Of a stretch of 64,000 nucleotides of DNA, positions 1-10,799 are shown one piece after another. The stretch's first letter is position 1, and each line of letters starts with the position of its first letter. This stretch comes from Bactrocera neohumeralis (Eukaryota > Arthropoda > Insecta > Diptera > Tephritidae), in NCBI RefSeq assembly GCF_024586455.1, contig NW_026089623.1, forward strand, positions 9,768,204 to 9,832,203. Direction: 5' to 3'. The notes under the pieces are model-generated. The model ran no database searches. It was not told the DNA's origin and was given only the letters and a program-made list of their open reading frames with translations. Both the position numbers and the translations under genes were made by a program.

Positions 1-165
1 ATGAGTTACATAATACGTTTATATCGAGGCGTAGTAAAGCAAAACGAAGCCAAAATTTTGGGTTACTCTCGTCTTCTTACGTTCTGATAATTTTAAATAT
101 TTTCTACTCTTTTTCAAAGCGATAACTAGGCTATTTGAAGATATATTTTTTTTATTTTCTTTTTC

Positions 166-262
166 TCTTTAATCTTTCACACAATACGCTCGATAGAACC
201 TTTTACGCGATGTTGAAGGGGCTGAGGAATCGGGTTCGCCTTCTACTGGCGTTGCCATTCGT
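166..262 (-). mobile_element. RTE-type LINE fragment with internal deletion
   Basis: About 100 bases match, on the minus strand, two separated pieces of the reverse transcriptase region of the RTE-type LINE that recurs in this window. The left half corresponds to the stretch around 19239-19290 and the right half to the stretch around 19564-19600, so roughly 280 bases between them are missing. It is a dead fragment with no reading frame of its own. Confidence 0.75.
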
Positions 263-544
263 TTTTTGACCGTCTCAAGGCCATAGTTAAGGTCCTGAAT
301 TTTTGATTATATTCACACATTTTATACTTTAAAATAAATATAAATAATTTTCCAAACCGAATTTATGGTTTTTATGGCACTTCGAGTGCCGGACCCTGTA
401 TATATGTATATACTTTTTGTGCCTTCAAATACCTAATAACAGTAAATGTGCCTAACATGAGGAACAATCGCCTTTGTCCTCGCTATTTCATTTTCGTTAA
501 TCAACCCCAGAAACCGCGATTCTGAGTTCAACGCTAGCACTTTC

Positions 545-675
545 CACGCAACGACTTTTGGAAATACTAGCAGTTACCATAACCGCTTGCCATCAATGAA
601 ATTGCCTAAATATGACGGCAAATATGCGGAATACTTATATAAACTTTTTTCTGCACCTTCTGTAATATGCTGCAT
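545..675 (+). pseudogene. BEL/Pao retrotransposon gag fragment
   Basis: From about 584 the plus strand reads LPSMKLPKYDGKYAEYLYKL, which resembles the gag segment of BEL/Pao LTR retrotransposons in which a Leu-Pro pair precedes a short 'LPxYxGxYxxW'-like motif. The frame closes soon afterwards at an in-frame stop. More gag of the same type resumes at 4900-5406 on the same strand, so both may be parts of one old element split by later insertions. Only the short motif supports the call. Confidence 0.55.
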
Positions 676-699
676 GGTGATCGAACTATGCTAATGGTT

Positions 700-1490
700 G
701 ACAAATTTAGTTATTATACTCTTGTAACCAGTTGCTACAGAGTATTATAGTTTTGTTCATCTAACGGCTGTACGTATCATCTAAAACTAAGCGAGATAGG
801 TACGAGTATAGGGTTGTTTATATATGTATATGAACGTTCAGGTTGACGAGAAAAGTTGAAATCGCGTTGACTGTCTGTCCGTCTGTCCGTGCAAGCTGTA
901 ACTTGAGTAAAAATTGAGATATGTTGATGCAACTTGGTACACAAGCTTTTTAGTACAAAAAAAGTTCGAGCTCGTGGATGGGCGTAATCGGACTACTGCT
1001 ACACCCACAAATCGCCATTAACCGAAAACCTATAAAGTGCCATAACTAAGCACTAATTTGAGATGTAAAACTCATATTTGGCACAGGGAATCGCAGTAGC
1101 CAGGGGCACCTGCCGGAAAAATTTTTTTTTAAAGTGGGCGTGGCCCTGCTCTCTTATAAGTTTAATATCTCTTAAACCACTAAAGGTACAACCACCAAAT
1201 TCACTCAGCACAAATATTATAAGAACTCCTACCTATAGTGCGAAAATGGATGATATGGGATAAAAACCCCGCTCATTCTCCGTATAATGGTATTGTTCAG
1301 AACTACTAAAAGCTCGATAAATCAAAAACTAATTGCGCCAGAGACGCCCCTGGGATAGTATGGCAAGGCTTTATAGGGACTAGGGTAAAAATTGGATGAT
1401 GGGAGTGGCACCGCCTACTTTTTGGTGCAATTCCATATCTCGAGACCCGACTGATCGATTTCGACAAAATTTAGTGTCCGGTATTTTTTC
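700..1490. repeat. Dispersed noncoding repeat, family D
   Basis: This stretch has the hallmarks of a noncoding repeat found in many copies in higher flies: an opening 'acagagtattatagttttg' segment, a run of gtctgtccgtctgtccgt near 872-891, then 'gcaagctgtaacttgag' and repeated 'gtgggcg' and 'ggcgtaat' words. A shortened relative lies at 27425-27575. The 61- to 74-residue reading frames inside it look accidental. The family resemblance is from memory; the superfamily it belongs to is not clear from this copy. Confidence 0.6.
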
Positions 1491-1892
1491 ATATTTTTAC
1501 GTTACGTTGTGAAAATCAGCGAAATAGAACAACAACCACGCTTTCAGTACACAAATCAAAAAACAATTATAATAATGGGATTAAACTTTGCACGAATAAT
1601 GTCTTTACTGTATGTAACCTTATGTTCGCAAATTGTTCAAATCCAACAAAAATTATTCAAGCCCCTAGGTACCAAATATTTTCCACGAAATTTCGCACAA
1701 ACATTGTTAGTAAAGTGTACTATCAAAAAATAAAAACATTCGTGTAATGAAATAATTGCTACATACCTAAAAAAAAAATCCAAAATTTCCTTTTTTTCTT
1801 CGACAAAGAAGGTATATAACCTTAAGATAATTTTCATATTTTTGGCACTTAGCTTATCCTTAAGTACATTTCTAAAGTAATTTTTAATAAAT

Positions 1893-2243
1893 TTAGTAAT
1901 GAGTGAATCCGCCGTTTTTCGATATAACTTCATATAAACGAACAGGGAGCGAGCTATACAAATTTTGCAGTATTTGCAGCGAAATTGTTGTCCAGGCCGT
2001 TTTAATTGCCGCAACTAAAGTTGTTTTGCAATCAAATTCTCTGCCTCCTTCATATATCTTGCGCGATAGCAACCCCCATACTTTTTCCGCTATATTAAGG
2101 TCAGGTGAATATGGGTGCCATTCGAACAAGTCTACATTTTGAGCCTTAATCCACTCTTTTACCACACTAGCTGTATGAATAGGAGAGTTATCGTGCTGGT
2201 AAGTCCATTTGGCTAGGATAGGCTTCGATTTGGCCTCCTTCAT
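1893..2243 (-). pseudogene. Tc1-like transposase, C-terminal fragment (DD34E)
   Basis: A 116-residue minus-strand frame matches the C-terminal part of Tc1-family transposases, the enzymes that cut and paste these DNA transposons. It shows the second catalytic Asp in WTYQHDNSPIHTA and the catalytic Glu in YSPDLNIAEKVWG. Thirty-four residues separate the two, the DD34E spacing of Tc1 elements. It ends with the usual hydrophobic tail (LQNLYSSLPVRLYEVI). The DNA-binding half and the first catalytic Asp are missing, so it cannot be active. The residues just before the Glu (NIA instead of the usual NPI) are atypical. Confidence 0.85.
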
Positions 2244-2635
2244 ACTCGGATCATTGTTCTCTGCGTCCCATTTTTCATTTAATTTAAAGAAAATATATAA
2301 AATTAAAAATGTGTATCAAAAATGTGTCGCCACACCGCCAAGTTTAATCGCAAACTAAAAATCTTTCAGCTGAACCTATTCGGTTCAACCAAAAAATTGC
2401 ACAGAAATTAGCGAAAGAAATAGCAAAACAGAATATGCAAAGTAACGGTACTTAGCAAACGGTTCTTTACTAGCGCACACTGATTGACACAAATATAAAG
2501 TTGAAACGTTCTTAAAAAAACATGCGTATGATCAATATGTAATGAAAAAATCATGAAAATGCAAGCGAATTTAGGTGAGCTATTCAGCTGATCGGCAGAG
2601 TACCTAATATTTCGAACTTCTAGGAGAAGTGCTGA
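2244..2635. other. AT-rich stretch without a recognisable gene
   Basis: I see no coding or structural signal. It lies between the Tc1 fragment and the first Y repeat and may include the eroded rest of the Tc1 element. The 82-residue minus-strand frame at 2408-2656 has no recognisable motif. Confidence 0.5.
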
Positions 2636-3318
2636 ATATATCTTAATATTTGTCAACGGCAGTAGGACGACAGTAGAGTTGACAGTAGAGTTGACAGTAG
2701 AGAGATGAGGTAGAGTGGTGATGCAACTAATATGTAAAATGTAAAATTATTCAAAGCTCTAACAAACCTGACGTTAATTTACAAAAAAAAGCATAAAATA
2801 GCTCTATTATATCATTTGTAACAACAATTGATAATTTAAAACAAAAATATTTTCTTATTTAATTATTTTTTGCATAAAAAATTTCACTTTGAACAAAATA
2901 TTAAAATTTCATTGAAGTGAAAGGTATTAGTATGGCCACAACGACATTGTGTACATGCAAAATGGACAGCTGTGTTGTCTTGTGTACATGCCGGCCATTG
3001 TTATGTTGCTGCCTTCTTACAAATGTTCATGTAGTAGGATTCACGACGCCATTTTCAGTTCACTGTCGTGCTGCTGCAGTCTGTCGCGCTCATTGTGTTC
3101 AGTACTTGACTTTATACTGTATATATCGGCCAATATTTAAGTTATCTCAATGAAAATAAGAAAGCATGCTTAATTCATAACAGTGTAAGCATTTTTTGCC
3201 TAAAATAGATAAATTTAATCGAAAACTTAACTTACCGCCTATACAACTAATATCAGGATTTTTTAACATCCGACTGACTTAACTCTATATGATTAGATTT
3301 TTAGTATGTGACCAGATA
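2636..3318 (+). repeat. Dispersed repeat Y, copy 1 (internally shortened)
   Basis: This is the first of three copies of one repeat (others at 59632-61245 and 63620-64000). The first 450 bases match copy 2 from the 'ggtaggacgacagtagag' segment on, apart from a small local duplication of 'gagttgacagta' near 2675-2700. After about 3105 it skips close to 950 bases present in copy 2 and rejoins it for the last 180 bases, which end near the 'actctatatgattag' segment. Short frames inside (2917-3153, 2949-3140) recur as shadows in the other copies. No terminal repeats or coding domain identify its class. Confidence 0.7.
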
Positions 3319-3320
3319 TT

Positions 3321-3957
3321 AGGGTGCTTCAAAAAAGTTTTTTTAATTTTTTTCAACTCTTACCCCTTCAAATGTTAGTGATTGACAAACAAAAAATCCT
3401 CCCTCAAGCCAGGCGCTGTAGCTTAACTTTAAGGGGTCGCTATTTTTTTTTTTTAGGTTTCCATACATTTTACAAGAGAATTTTCCTTTTTTCATTCAAA
3501 CTAATATTTCACCAACTAATTTTCGTTTCACAAAAATAACCATCTCATATTCAGAAAGTTCATTTTTCAAACTTTGGAAATTCCCGCGAAAAATTATTAT
3601 TCTCAGAAACTTTTTTTTATTTTTATTGAATACATTCCAAATTTCAAATCACTATGTTTAATCGCCTAATTGAGATAATCAAACTTTGTCGCAGAAATTT
3701 TTAAAATTTGAAAAGCGAACTTTCTGAATATGTGATGGTTATTTTTGAGAAACGGAAATTAGTGGGTGAAATTTTAGTTTGAATGAAAAAACGAAAATTC
3801 CCATGTAAAATGTATGGGAACCTAAAACAAAAATAGCGACCCCTTAGAGTTAAGCTACAGCGCCTGGCTTGAGGGAGGATTTTTTGTTTGACAATCACTA
3901 ACATTTGAGGGGGTAAGAGTTGAAAAAAAAATTCAAAATTTTTTTTTGAAGCACCCT
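3321..3957. repeat. Long palindromic (foldback-type) element
   Basis: The two halves of this 637-base segment are inverted copies of each other. It opens with AGGGTGCTTCAAAAAA and closes with the reverse complement of that sequence. The inner words, including 'tgacaaacaaaaaatcctcc' and 'agccaggcgctgtagctta', appear on both arms in opposite orientation. The flanks are AT-rich (tatt on the left, aata on the right). It abuts the end of repeat Y copy 1. This is a nonautonomous foldback DNA element; it has no coding capacity and no assigned superfamily. Confidence 0.85.
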
Positions 3958-4058
3958 AATATGTATATATAAAATTGCTTGGATTTCGATCTTCAGGCTG
4001 ACGTTTTACACCATAAAGTATTTTCCTGGCTTTGATTGTTGTGAGTTGCAAGAGTATA

Positions 4059-4811
4059 CACTCAGTCCTTTTTTTACGCGATCTCTTTTAACGCTATTTC
4101 ACTTTAACGCGGTTATTTTTGCAGAGCAAATTCCTTTTTTTACGCGAATTTCTCACTTTAACGCGATTGTTTTTTTTTTCGTTTTTTGCTTGGTCTTAAA
4201 CTTGCAGCACAATTGGAAAATTATTTTGTAGCAAATGATACTGACGCCGAACGTGCACGAATTTTTCAAAAAGAATTGAGACTCTGCATGTTAAGATATA
4301 AAGAACTACATCGGAATTTATTGGGTCCAAAAAGAAGCATTCAAACAAAATTAACTGAATTTATGGTGCAAACTCAGTCGGGGATGCTAAGTCAATCAGA
4401 ACATCAATCCATAGTTCTTACTATTGATTCTGATACAAATTCTAGTGATATCAGTGCCGGCCATCAAAATAAGCGGCTAAGAATAATTTCCATTACGGAT
4501 AATGACAGGGATTAACCAGCATTCAACGGGTTTTCCAATAAATCTACCTATTTTCTATTTTCTTCTCTTTTATATATGGTTTTTGTTTTGTATTTTTTAT
4601 TTTGTTGAATGAATAAATCATAAGTCTGAAATTTGAACCTTATTGTATTGTTTTTGAATATTTTTTTGCGCGTATAATTTGTTATACGCGATATTTTTTA
4701 TATTCGGAACCAATTCGTCAGTTAATATTGGAAAACTAACCATTTTTACGCGATTTTTTTTTTACGCGATTAGTGGCAGAGCCAAAAATCGCGTAAAAAA
4801 AGAACTGAGTG
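4059..4811 (+). mobile_element. Pogo/Tigger-like element, internal-deletion derivative
   Basis: A 753-base element with terminal inverted repeats CACTCAGTCC plus a T-run and ACGCGA on the left, mirrored on the right, flanked by TA on both sides (4057-4058 and 4812-4813). TA target duplication and a terminus containing CAGT fit the pogo/Tigger branch of Tc1/mariner transposons. TACGCGA and AACGCGA words are repeated inside both ends. The interior keeps only a 109-residue reading frame, so the catalytic core has been deleted. Confidence 0.75.
4186..4515 (+). pseudogene. Probable C-terminal tail of a pogo-like transposase
   Basis: This 109-residue frame lies wholly inside the TA-flanked element at 4059-4811. 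It carries a charged helical stretch (AERARIFQKELRLCMLRYKE) and an acidic Ser/Asp-rich tail (LTIDSDTNSSDISAG). Pogo and Tigger transposases often end in such a region after the DDE core. No catalytic residues remain. The start is uncertain because the upstream part joins directly to the terminal region. The assignment rests mainly on position inside the element. Confidence 0.5.
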
Positions 4812-4899
4812 TAATATGTTCGGTTGCACGCGAACTTAGTCTTCCTTACTTGTTTTTAAATTGTCTTTTAGGAGCAGCAGTTAGCGTAATTGAACTCTT

Positions 4900-5406
4900 T
4901 TAGGTAACCGAAGGCAATTACCTGAAGGTTATACAGCGCCTCAAGGAACGATACGGCAATAACGTATTGATTTTTGAAGATCATATTATATCGCTTTTCA
5001 ATACTCTGATTATGAAAGGTCTGACTAATATTATTGACACTGTTGCAGCGCTGAGAGGCTTGTCAACCTCATTGGTTGGTTCTGATTCAAAATCGGCATA
5101 CAATAAAAAGAAAGAGTTTTATTACATGCCATCGTGGGACGATTGCTTCAAGTTGTTGATTTGGCTTTGTCAGTATTTAAAAACTTGTTCAAACGGGAAA
5201 AACGCAAAGGTAACACAGCGAGATTGTAATCTACTCGGTAAGAAAAATGCAAATTCATGCATTAACGCGATGTCAAATGTAGCAATGTAGAGGATAGCCT
5301 GAACAATTGGCTTTAATTTCTACAGCTAAGATGCATTTTGATTGGGTGAAGCAAGCAGGCCCTTGCATCAATTGCTTACACAAAGGGCAGACAGTATCTA
5401 AATATT
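4900..5406 (+). pseudogene. BEL/Pao gag fragment with broken zinc knuckle
   Basis: From about 4903 the plus strand encodes a gag segment: YLKVIQRLKERYGNN, then SWDDCFKLLIWLCQYLKT, both typical of BEL/Pao gag. Near 5360-5406 it reads CINCLHKGQTVSKY. The equivalent knuckle at 52925-52970 has Cys where this one ends in Tyr, so zinc binding is lost. A stop at 5288 and a frameshift separate the two parts. It probably belongs with the fragment at 545-675. The mariner derivative at 5405 cuts it off. Confidence 0.8.
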
Positions 5407-5898
5407 AGGTTGTCAAAAAAGTATTGCGTGTTTTTATTGAATTTTATTTATTTATTTTTTTTTCTACTATGCCGGTCTCTTTCGAGCAATTCAGCGATTT
5501 TATCGCAATTTTCGACGACAGGCCTTCCGGAGCGTGGCGCATCTTCGACCACCTCTACACCAGAACGAAAACGTTGAAACCATCGCTGTGCGGTGGAAAT
5601 GGAAACTGTATCGGGTCCTTAAACTGCACAAACTTTATTGGCGGCTTGAGATGCATTTTTGCCTCTATCGTAGTAGTACTGTAAAATATGCCGTATTTTC
5701 TCTTTATTTTGATCCATGTTTGCGACGCTATAACTCACGAACGACTTAAAAGAAACGACAATCAATCAAACATGTGTTAGCGCGTGAAATGAGCTTTCCA
5801 AAAAGGTATAGCATGACCCGATGCGACGAATAAAACTAGAACTACGCGCTTTCAGCGCCAACGACCGAAAATACCGCAAGACTGTTTTGACAAGCCAT
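5405..5898 (-). mobile_element. Mariner deletion derivative 1
   Basis: Ends carry the inverted repeat GGTTGTCAAAAAAGT (left) and its near complement at 5879-5896 (right), inside TA dinucleotides. The minus strand encodes the N-terminal helix-turn-helix part of a mariner transposase, including FQRFRSGVEVVEDAPRSG in a sister copy at 23078-23571. The catalytic domain is absent: the coding part runs straight into the 3' terminal region. Both copies descend from internally deleted versions of one mariner family, but the deletion joints differ by a few bases. Confidence 0.85.
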
Positions 5899-5900
5899 TA

Positions 5901-6480
5901 TCTATCAATATCTCGTTGCCAAAATTGGAATTTAAAGAGAAAGATCAATTATTTGTGCCATTTACTTCGCCATCGCATCAGCCACCAAAAAATTTACATA
6001 CAGGATAAATTTGGAGTGTTGCAGCCAACTCTCGCGTTTGGTTTCATGTTCCGAATTAAATTTCTTCACCGAAGAAACAGAGAAGCGATTGCAGCTAAAA
6101 CTATTTTTTTCACACCATTAAAATTCAAGTATTTCAGATATTCGTTGTAATTCAAAGTATGCAGTTGAATTGGAACACAAATTCCTAGTAGTTTTATCAA
6201 TACTTCTAAATGAAATATTCCTGAAAACCTTCTGTCAAAGTGACTTAAAAAATTAATTTGTGAAATGGAAAACAAAACACTTTTCCGGAATTTCTTGCTT
6301 TTCCACCATTTTATTTGAGGATTTTAGAGAGACTTTAACCAAATTGCTTTTTTGCGAAAAAAAATTAACTATACAGTATTTAAAATAATTGTACTTACTT
6401 TCTTCACAACACACAACTACAAATTTTTGAAGCTAAACTTCTTATACGACTTCGGAAAAGGTTACGATAATTGTTTAACG
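5901..6480. other. No recognisable feature
   Basis: About 580 bases of AT-rich DNA between the mariner derivative and the hAT element. Frames at 5821-6150, 6066-6275 and 6352-6546 have no motif I recognise, and two of them run into neighbouring elements. I assign nothing here. Confidence 0.5.
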
Positions 6481-8640
6481 CAGTCTTACCCAAAGTGGGC
6501 GATAACGCCCCCTTGTGGGCGCTGCAGGTGTCAAGGGGGGCGGTAAGAGACCCAGAAAGAAAATGGGGGCGTTTTGTAGAGGCCTGGGGGGTGATTTGTA
6601 ATTTTATTTAGCTAGGAGGCCTCTTAGACAACGACTGCATGAGCTCTCGACTCTCAACAACAACTTGTGAATATCAACTCAAACTCGGTTCTATAGGTAT
6701 TTCTCTCCGCGTAGTTCATATATCTGTCCTATTTTACACTTTCGCATTTTAATAGTTATTAGTACTCGTAGATATCTATCATGTTTTAACAAGTTTTTGT
6801 TAAATAACTCAAATTGTGCCTGTATCAATCGGCTGGTTCATTGAATACTTGTTCGGAATTGTTGTGTACGATTGAGCGTCGAATGAGATAAACGAGTTTA
6901 TGCATGTTTGTTTTATTCCTGTCGGTGCGTGCTGCTTAAGCCTTCCTATATAAACAATGTAATATTTATTTTATATTCAAGACTGCAAAATCATTTGAAT
7001 AAAATGCATCCAGATAAGAGAGACAAGAATGTAGTATATTTTCAAGACCTAGAGAAGAAGCATATTACTCAGCCAAGTGTAGCAAACCTATTTTCAGCGG
7101 CTGCTAAGCAAGATGATGACGGACTTCGAGCTTCGTACAATATCTCTTTGTTAATTGCTCAAAAAGGCAAACTACATAACATCGGATATTGCCAGCAATA
7201 AATGAAATAATAACTACCGTGATATTATCCGAAAAATGCCTTTGAGTAATAATGCTGTGCAAAGACGAATTGATGAAATGGCTGAAAACATTGAATAATC
7301 ATTGTGCGATCACCTGAAGACAAGCCAATTCTCAATTCAGCTCGATGAGTCTACTTTACCAACTAATGAAGCATTGTTGTTGTCTTACGTGAGGTTTATT
7401 AAAGATTAGAAAATATTTGAGAAACTATTATTTGCTAGAAATTTAGAGACCGATACAAAAGGCGAGACCATATTCAATATATTGGAAAAGTTTTGCGATG
7501 AGAAAGAGATTCCTTTGAAAAATATTATTTCAATTGTTACGGATGGCGCTCCGGCTATGATAGAGTGACATAAAGGCTTAATGGCGCACTTAAAAAATAA
7601 AATTACAGATGTCCTTGGTGTACATTGCGTTGTTCATAGACAACATTTAGTTGCTAGAAACTTAAGTGAAAAACTATTTCAATCAATGCAATATGTCATC
7701 AAAGTAGTCAATAAAATCCGCAACAGCTCTTTGAATGATAGATTATTTCATCAGCTTTGTGTTACTAATGACGAGGATTTCAACCGTTTGTTGTTTCATA
7801 CTGAAGTTCGTTGGCTATCAAGAGGCAATTGTCTGACTCGATTTTACAACCCGTTTGACTCTGTTATAGAGTTCTTGAAAACTAAAGATACAGAATTGCA
7901 AGACAAGCTCATAACATCAAAGAATGATATAGCTTACATGACAGACCTGTATAAATTGTTAACGACATGAATCTCCAACTGCAAGGCGATAAACTAAATT
8001 TAATTAAAACAAAAAACGTCGTTGCTGCTTTCGCAGCCAAACTGCTTCTACACAAAAAGAATCTGGGCAGACGTGAGTTTCACAATTTTCCGAATTTATC
8101 AATACCATGCAGTATCGACGAATTATTTCCCTACTGCCAACATTTGGAAAACCTCCACATTGACTTCACCGAACGATACCAGGACATTTTGAACTTGGAA
8201 TTGTCAACACAGCAATGTCACCTCAGCTGGAAGAAGAACTTATAGAATTGACAACAACCGAGGAAATAAAAATCAAGTTCAAAAATGGTTACCAAGAATT
8301 TTGGCTACAAAAACCGATCTCTCAATTGTACCCTGGATTGTGGTCAATCGTTCAACCATTCTTGATAGCTTTCCCATCGTCATATTTGTGTGAACGTGGA
8401 TTTAGTGCTGTGACAACACTGCTTACTAAAAATCGAAATCGTTTGCTTGTTACCGAACGTGGCGACTTGCGACTGTTCTTGAGTAAATTGGAACCTGATA
8501 TTAACAAACTTATTAAACAGCATCATATTCATCCTTCACATTAGTTTTTATATAAGGATCGATTATTTTAGTTTTATTTTTAATAAAAGATTCTCTGTTT
8601 TAATACTATAAAGTTGCGTTTCAATAATCATTCTTGTTGG
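6481..8640 (+). mobile_element. hAT transposon 1 (Charlie/ZBED5-like), degenerate
   Basis: The left end, CAGTCTTACCCAAAGTGGGC, resembles hAT (Charlie-type) terminal inverted repeats, which often read CAGxGxTxCCCAAAGTGGG. A broken transposase fills the middle. The expected right-hand terminus is not cleanly visible: 'gtaagag' near 8651 may be its decayed remnant. No convincing 8-base target duplication is seen, so the right boundary is approximate. Confidence 0.7.
6985..8544 (+). pseudogene. hAT transposase, ZBED5/SCAND3-like, with stops and frameshifts
   Basis: Pieces read in order as a hAT transposase. First comes the tail of a BED-type zinc finger (LQNHLNKMHPDKRDKN). A catalytic-domain start, FSIQLDEST, lies near 7330, the second acidic motif VTDGAPAM near 7545, and the conserved LLFHTEVRWLSRGNCL near 7790. 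The hATC dimerisation domain closes it at 8340-8500 (SSYLCERGFSAVTTLL, then LRLFLSKLEPDINKL). Several in-frame stops (for example near 7199, 7297, 7408 and 7566) and at least one frameshift near 7967 break it. The order and spacing suggest a once near-full-length gene without large internal deletions. Confidence 0.85.
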
Positions 8641-8698
8641 CAGGTGGAGGTCGTAAGAGTTAACTTGAGACCTAAGCGCCGTTGTATGTTACTTACTG

Positions 8699-10115
8699 CT
8701 AGGGATGCAAACATCGTGAAATGAAACTTCTTTGGTTCGCTGTATCGATGTTTCATCAAACAACATCGAAATCAAAAACATCGGCCATAAAAACATCGAT
8801 GTATCGAAAAAAAAGCTTATTTCAGAACCATAAATAAGTGAAATACAGTAGTACGCCTTTAACTGATATATATTTTAGCTACCTATTAAAACCTTTTCTC
8901 AATAAATAAAAGATATAAATAGTTTTTGAACAAACAACAAATTATTTATTTAAAACGGAATTTAAAAATAACAATTTGGAAAGGTTTTTCCCTGTCAAGC
9001 GATTTCTTTGCTGTGTCATTGTTGCTCCAGCTTTAGAAAACAGTCGCTCACTAGGGACTGAAGTGGCCACAATGGATAAATATTTGGAAGCTTGTTTATA
9101 CAATTCAGGAAATACATTTTTCATATCATCCCACATTTCTGTTGGATTCTGATTGATAGGAGCAACAGCTAATCCAAGATACATTTGCACTTCAAATTCC
9201 GTTGTTGTTATAGCAGATAAATTGGAAAACTTACATTTCATATTTTAATGGGCCAACTGTTTATGATGGCTCCAAATATGAAACGGGTTTTCTGTTGCAC
9301 ACTCATCCGAAGATTCCGAAGTACTAACGCCATTATTTGCATCCTTTATGAAATTTGGAAGGGTATTATTTTTTCACCAAACAAGCTTCTATTTAATTTC
9401 ATCATGGTTGAATCATTATCAGTTACACAAGCAGAAACTTTATTTATGCAAACGTTCCACTCGTTGAAAAGTGTAATCATAGTTTCTTCTAAATAAGCTG
9501 CTGTATGACTTTCGTGCAGTTCGATTACTCCTAACGTCCCACTCAACAAACGTAAATTGTCCAAAAAATGAATTGTTACCCCAAGGAACGACTGATTTTT
9601 CATTGTCTCCGTCTATATGTCATACGTTAGGCAATAACTGTCGCACTTACGAATATACTCTTTGAAAATTGAAGACAGCGCTTCATATTTTTCATCCACT
9701 CGTAATTTAATTGTTTCTCTACTTGGGACTTTAAAAAGCGTAACCAGTTCTTTCATCATCTGCAGAAAACCTTTTCCTTCTACAGTGGATAATGGCTTGT
9801 TGTCCATTATAATATATTTCACAATTGCTTCAGTAATTTTCCTTGATTTAGGGTCATCTTGGTAAGAAATACTTTTGACCTGCTCAAAAAAGTCTTTAAC
9901 ATTAGGTTGGATCAGCGCAGGCAACTGATCCGATTTATTTTGCAGTACTGATGGTGTACATGTACTAGGAGACGATTCAATACATGCAGTCTTCTTATTA
10001 CTCACTTGACGCTGTCGTCCCAGCGGTTGGTAATATGTTAATTATTTCAGAAATTTTTCGCTGTTTTGGTTCCGAGTGCGGCGTAGTATCCAATATCTCT
10101 GCACAAGCACAAACA
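8699..10115 (-). mobile_element. hAT transposon 2 (hAT-Ac/ZBED-like), 5'-truncated
   Basis: A second hAT element lies on the other strand. Its 3' terminus is at 8699-8720 (TAGGGATGCAAACATCG), which resembles the CAGGGATG-type ends of hAT elements. The subterminal region repeats 'acatcga' words (8740-8810). No matching terminus appears beyond 10115, so the 5' end is lost. It lies tail-to-tail with hAT 1, with about 60 bases between them. Confidence 0.75.
8942..10110 (-). pseudogene. hAT transposase, ZBED-like, frameshifted
   Basis: Read on the minus strand, the pieces come in transposase order. Near 10110-10006 is a short N-terminal segment. At 10005-9613 is ALIQPNVKDFFEQ followed by KITEAIVKYIIMDNKPLSTV and KVPSRETIKLRVDEKYE. 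At 9603-9346 is the catalytic-domain stretch FLGVTIHFLD through ACVTDNDSTMM. At 9241-8942 is the hATC domain with SIVATSVPSERLFSKAG and QRNRLTGKNLSKLLFLNS. The BED zinc finger and part of the catalytic core between 9346 and 9241 are missing. Frameshifts near 10005 and 9608 separate the pieces. The hATC domain is the best preserved part. Confidence 0.87.
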
Positions 10116-10518
10116 CTTTAATTGGTATCAGATACTATATATACATATATTGAGTTAGATATGTGAAGTAGACGTTTTTTTTATTGTGTTCCCGAAATTT
10201 CTTAGTTTTTGTGTGAGACGTTCCGGGAGGATTCACCAGTACAGTACAGTTTGATTTATAATTATATATGTATAATCATTCGCACATAGCTTTTGTGTTT
10301 TTCCGCACCAATTTGCGACATAAATATAATTTTTTTCCCTTTATAACAGCGTGCAGTTAGTTGTATTTTTCCTTTATTCTGCCGTTGTGATAGATCAGTT
10401 GTTCCCCTCCTCGTGTTTTCGTTTTTCCTTTAGGTTTGTGCATTGCCAACCATTTTGTTTTTAAGTTAAGCAGTAAAGCTAGGGACTGAACATACACAGC
10501 GACGGGTGTTATCAGACT

Positions 10519-10749
10519 ATGTTTTTCGGAGGTATGGCCTCTGAAACTAGTATTGGGCGAACACCGGATAATCCTTTTCGAAGGATTTCCAAAATAATAA
10601 GAACGCCGCCGAATGGAACAAATGCGGAGTCCACCGCTGCTGGACCAAATAAGCAATGCGATACTGGCGATCAGGTAAGCAAAGGCGCTAAACCCGAGGA
10701 ATCGCAAAACGGAGAAACGGCTAGCATTTTGAGCAAACTGGGAAAATAA
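10519..10749 (+). pseudogene. R1-clade ORF1 N-terminal fragment
   Basis: A 76-residue frame starting at ATG 10519, with an inner MASETSIGRTPDNPFRRISK that matches copy C near 31310. It is the low-complexity N-terminal part of the nucleic-acid-binding ORF1 protein, rich in Ser, Asn and Pro. The zinc-knuckle region that should follow is lost in the internal deletion. The true start is probably the inner Met at about 10534. Confidence 0.7.
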
Positions 10750-10799
10750 AGAGTTGGAGAGTATGATGGCCGGCCAAAGACATAGTATACGAAAATATA

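Noticed and set aside
1078..1263. 61- to 74-residue frames inside repeat D (1078-1263, 1509-1733)
   Set aside because: They lie in a known type of noncoding dispersed repeat, lack motifs, and the related copy at 27425 does not keep them.
2917..3153. Cys-rich 78-residue frame (also at 59949-60230) as a small secreted protein
   Set aside because: It recurs only because repeat Y recurs. Copies diverge by frameshift and end differently, and there is no convincing signal peptide in a conserved frame.
5424..5749. Frames 5424-5684 and 5534-5749 (plus) and 23190-23503 (minus) as genes
   Set aside because: They are the antisense of the mariner transposase N-terminus in the two deletion derivatives.
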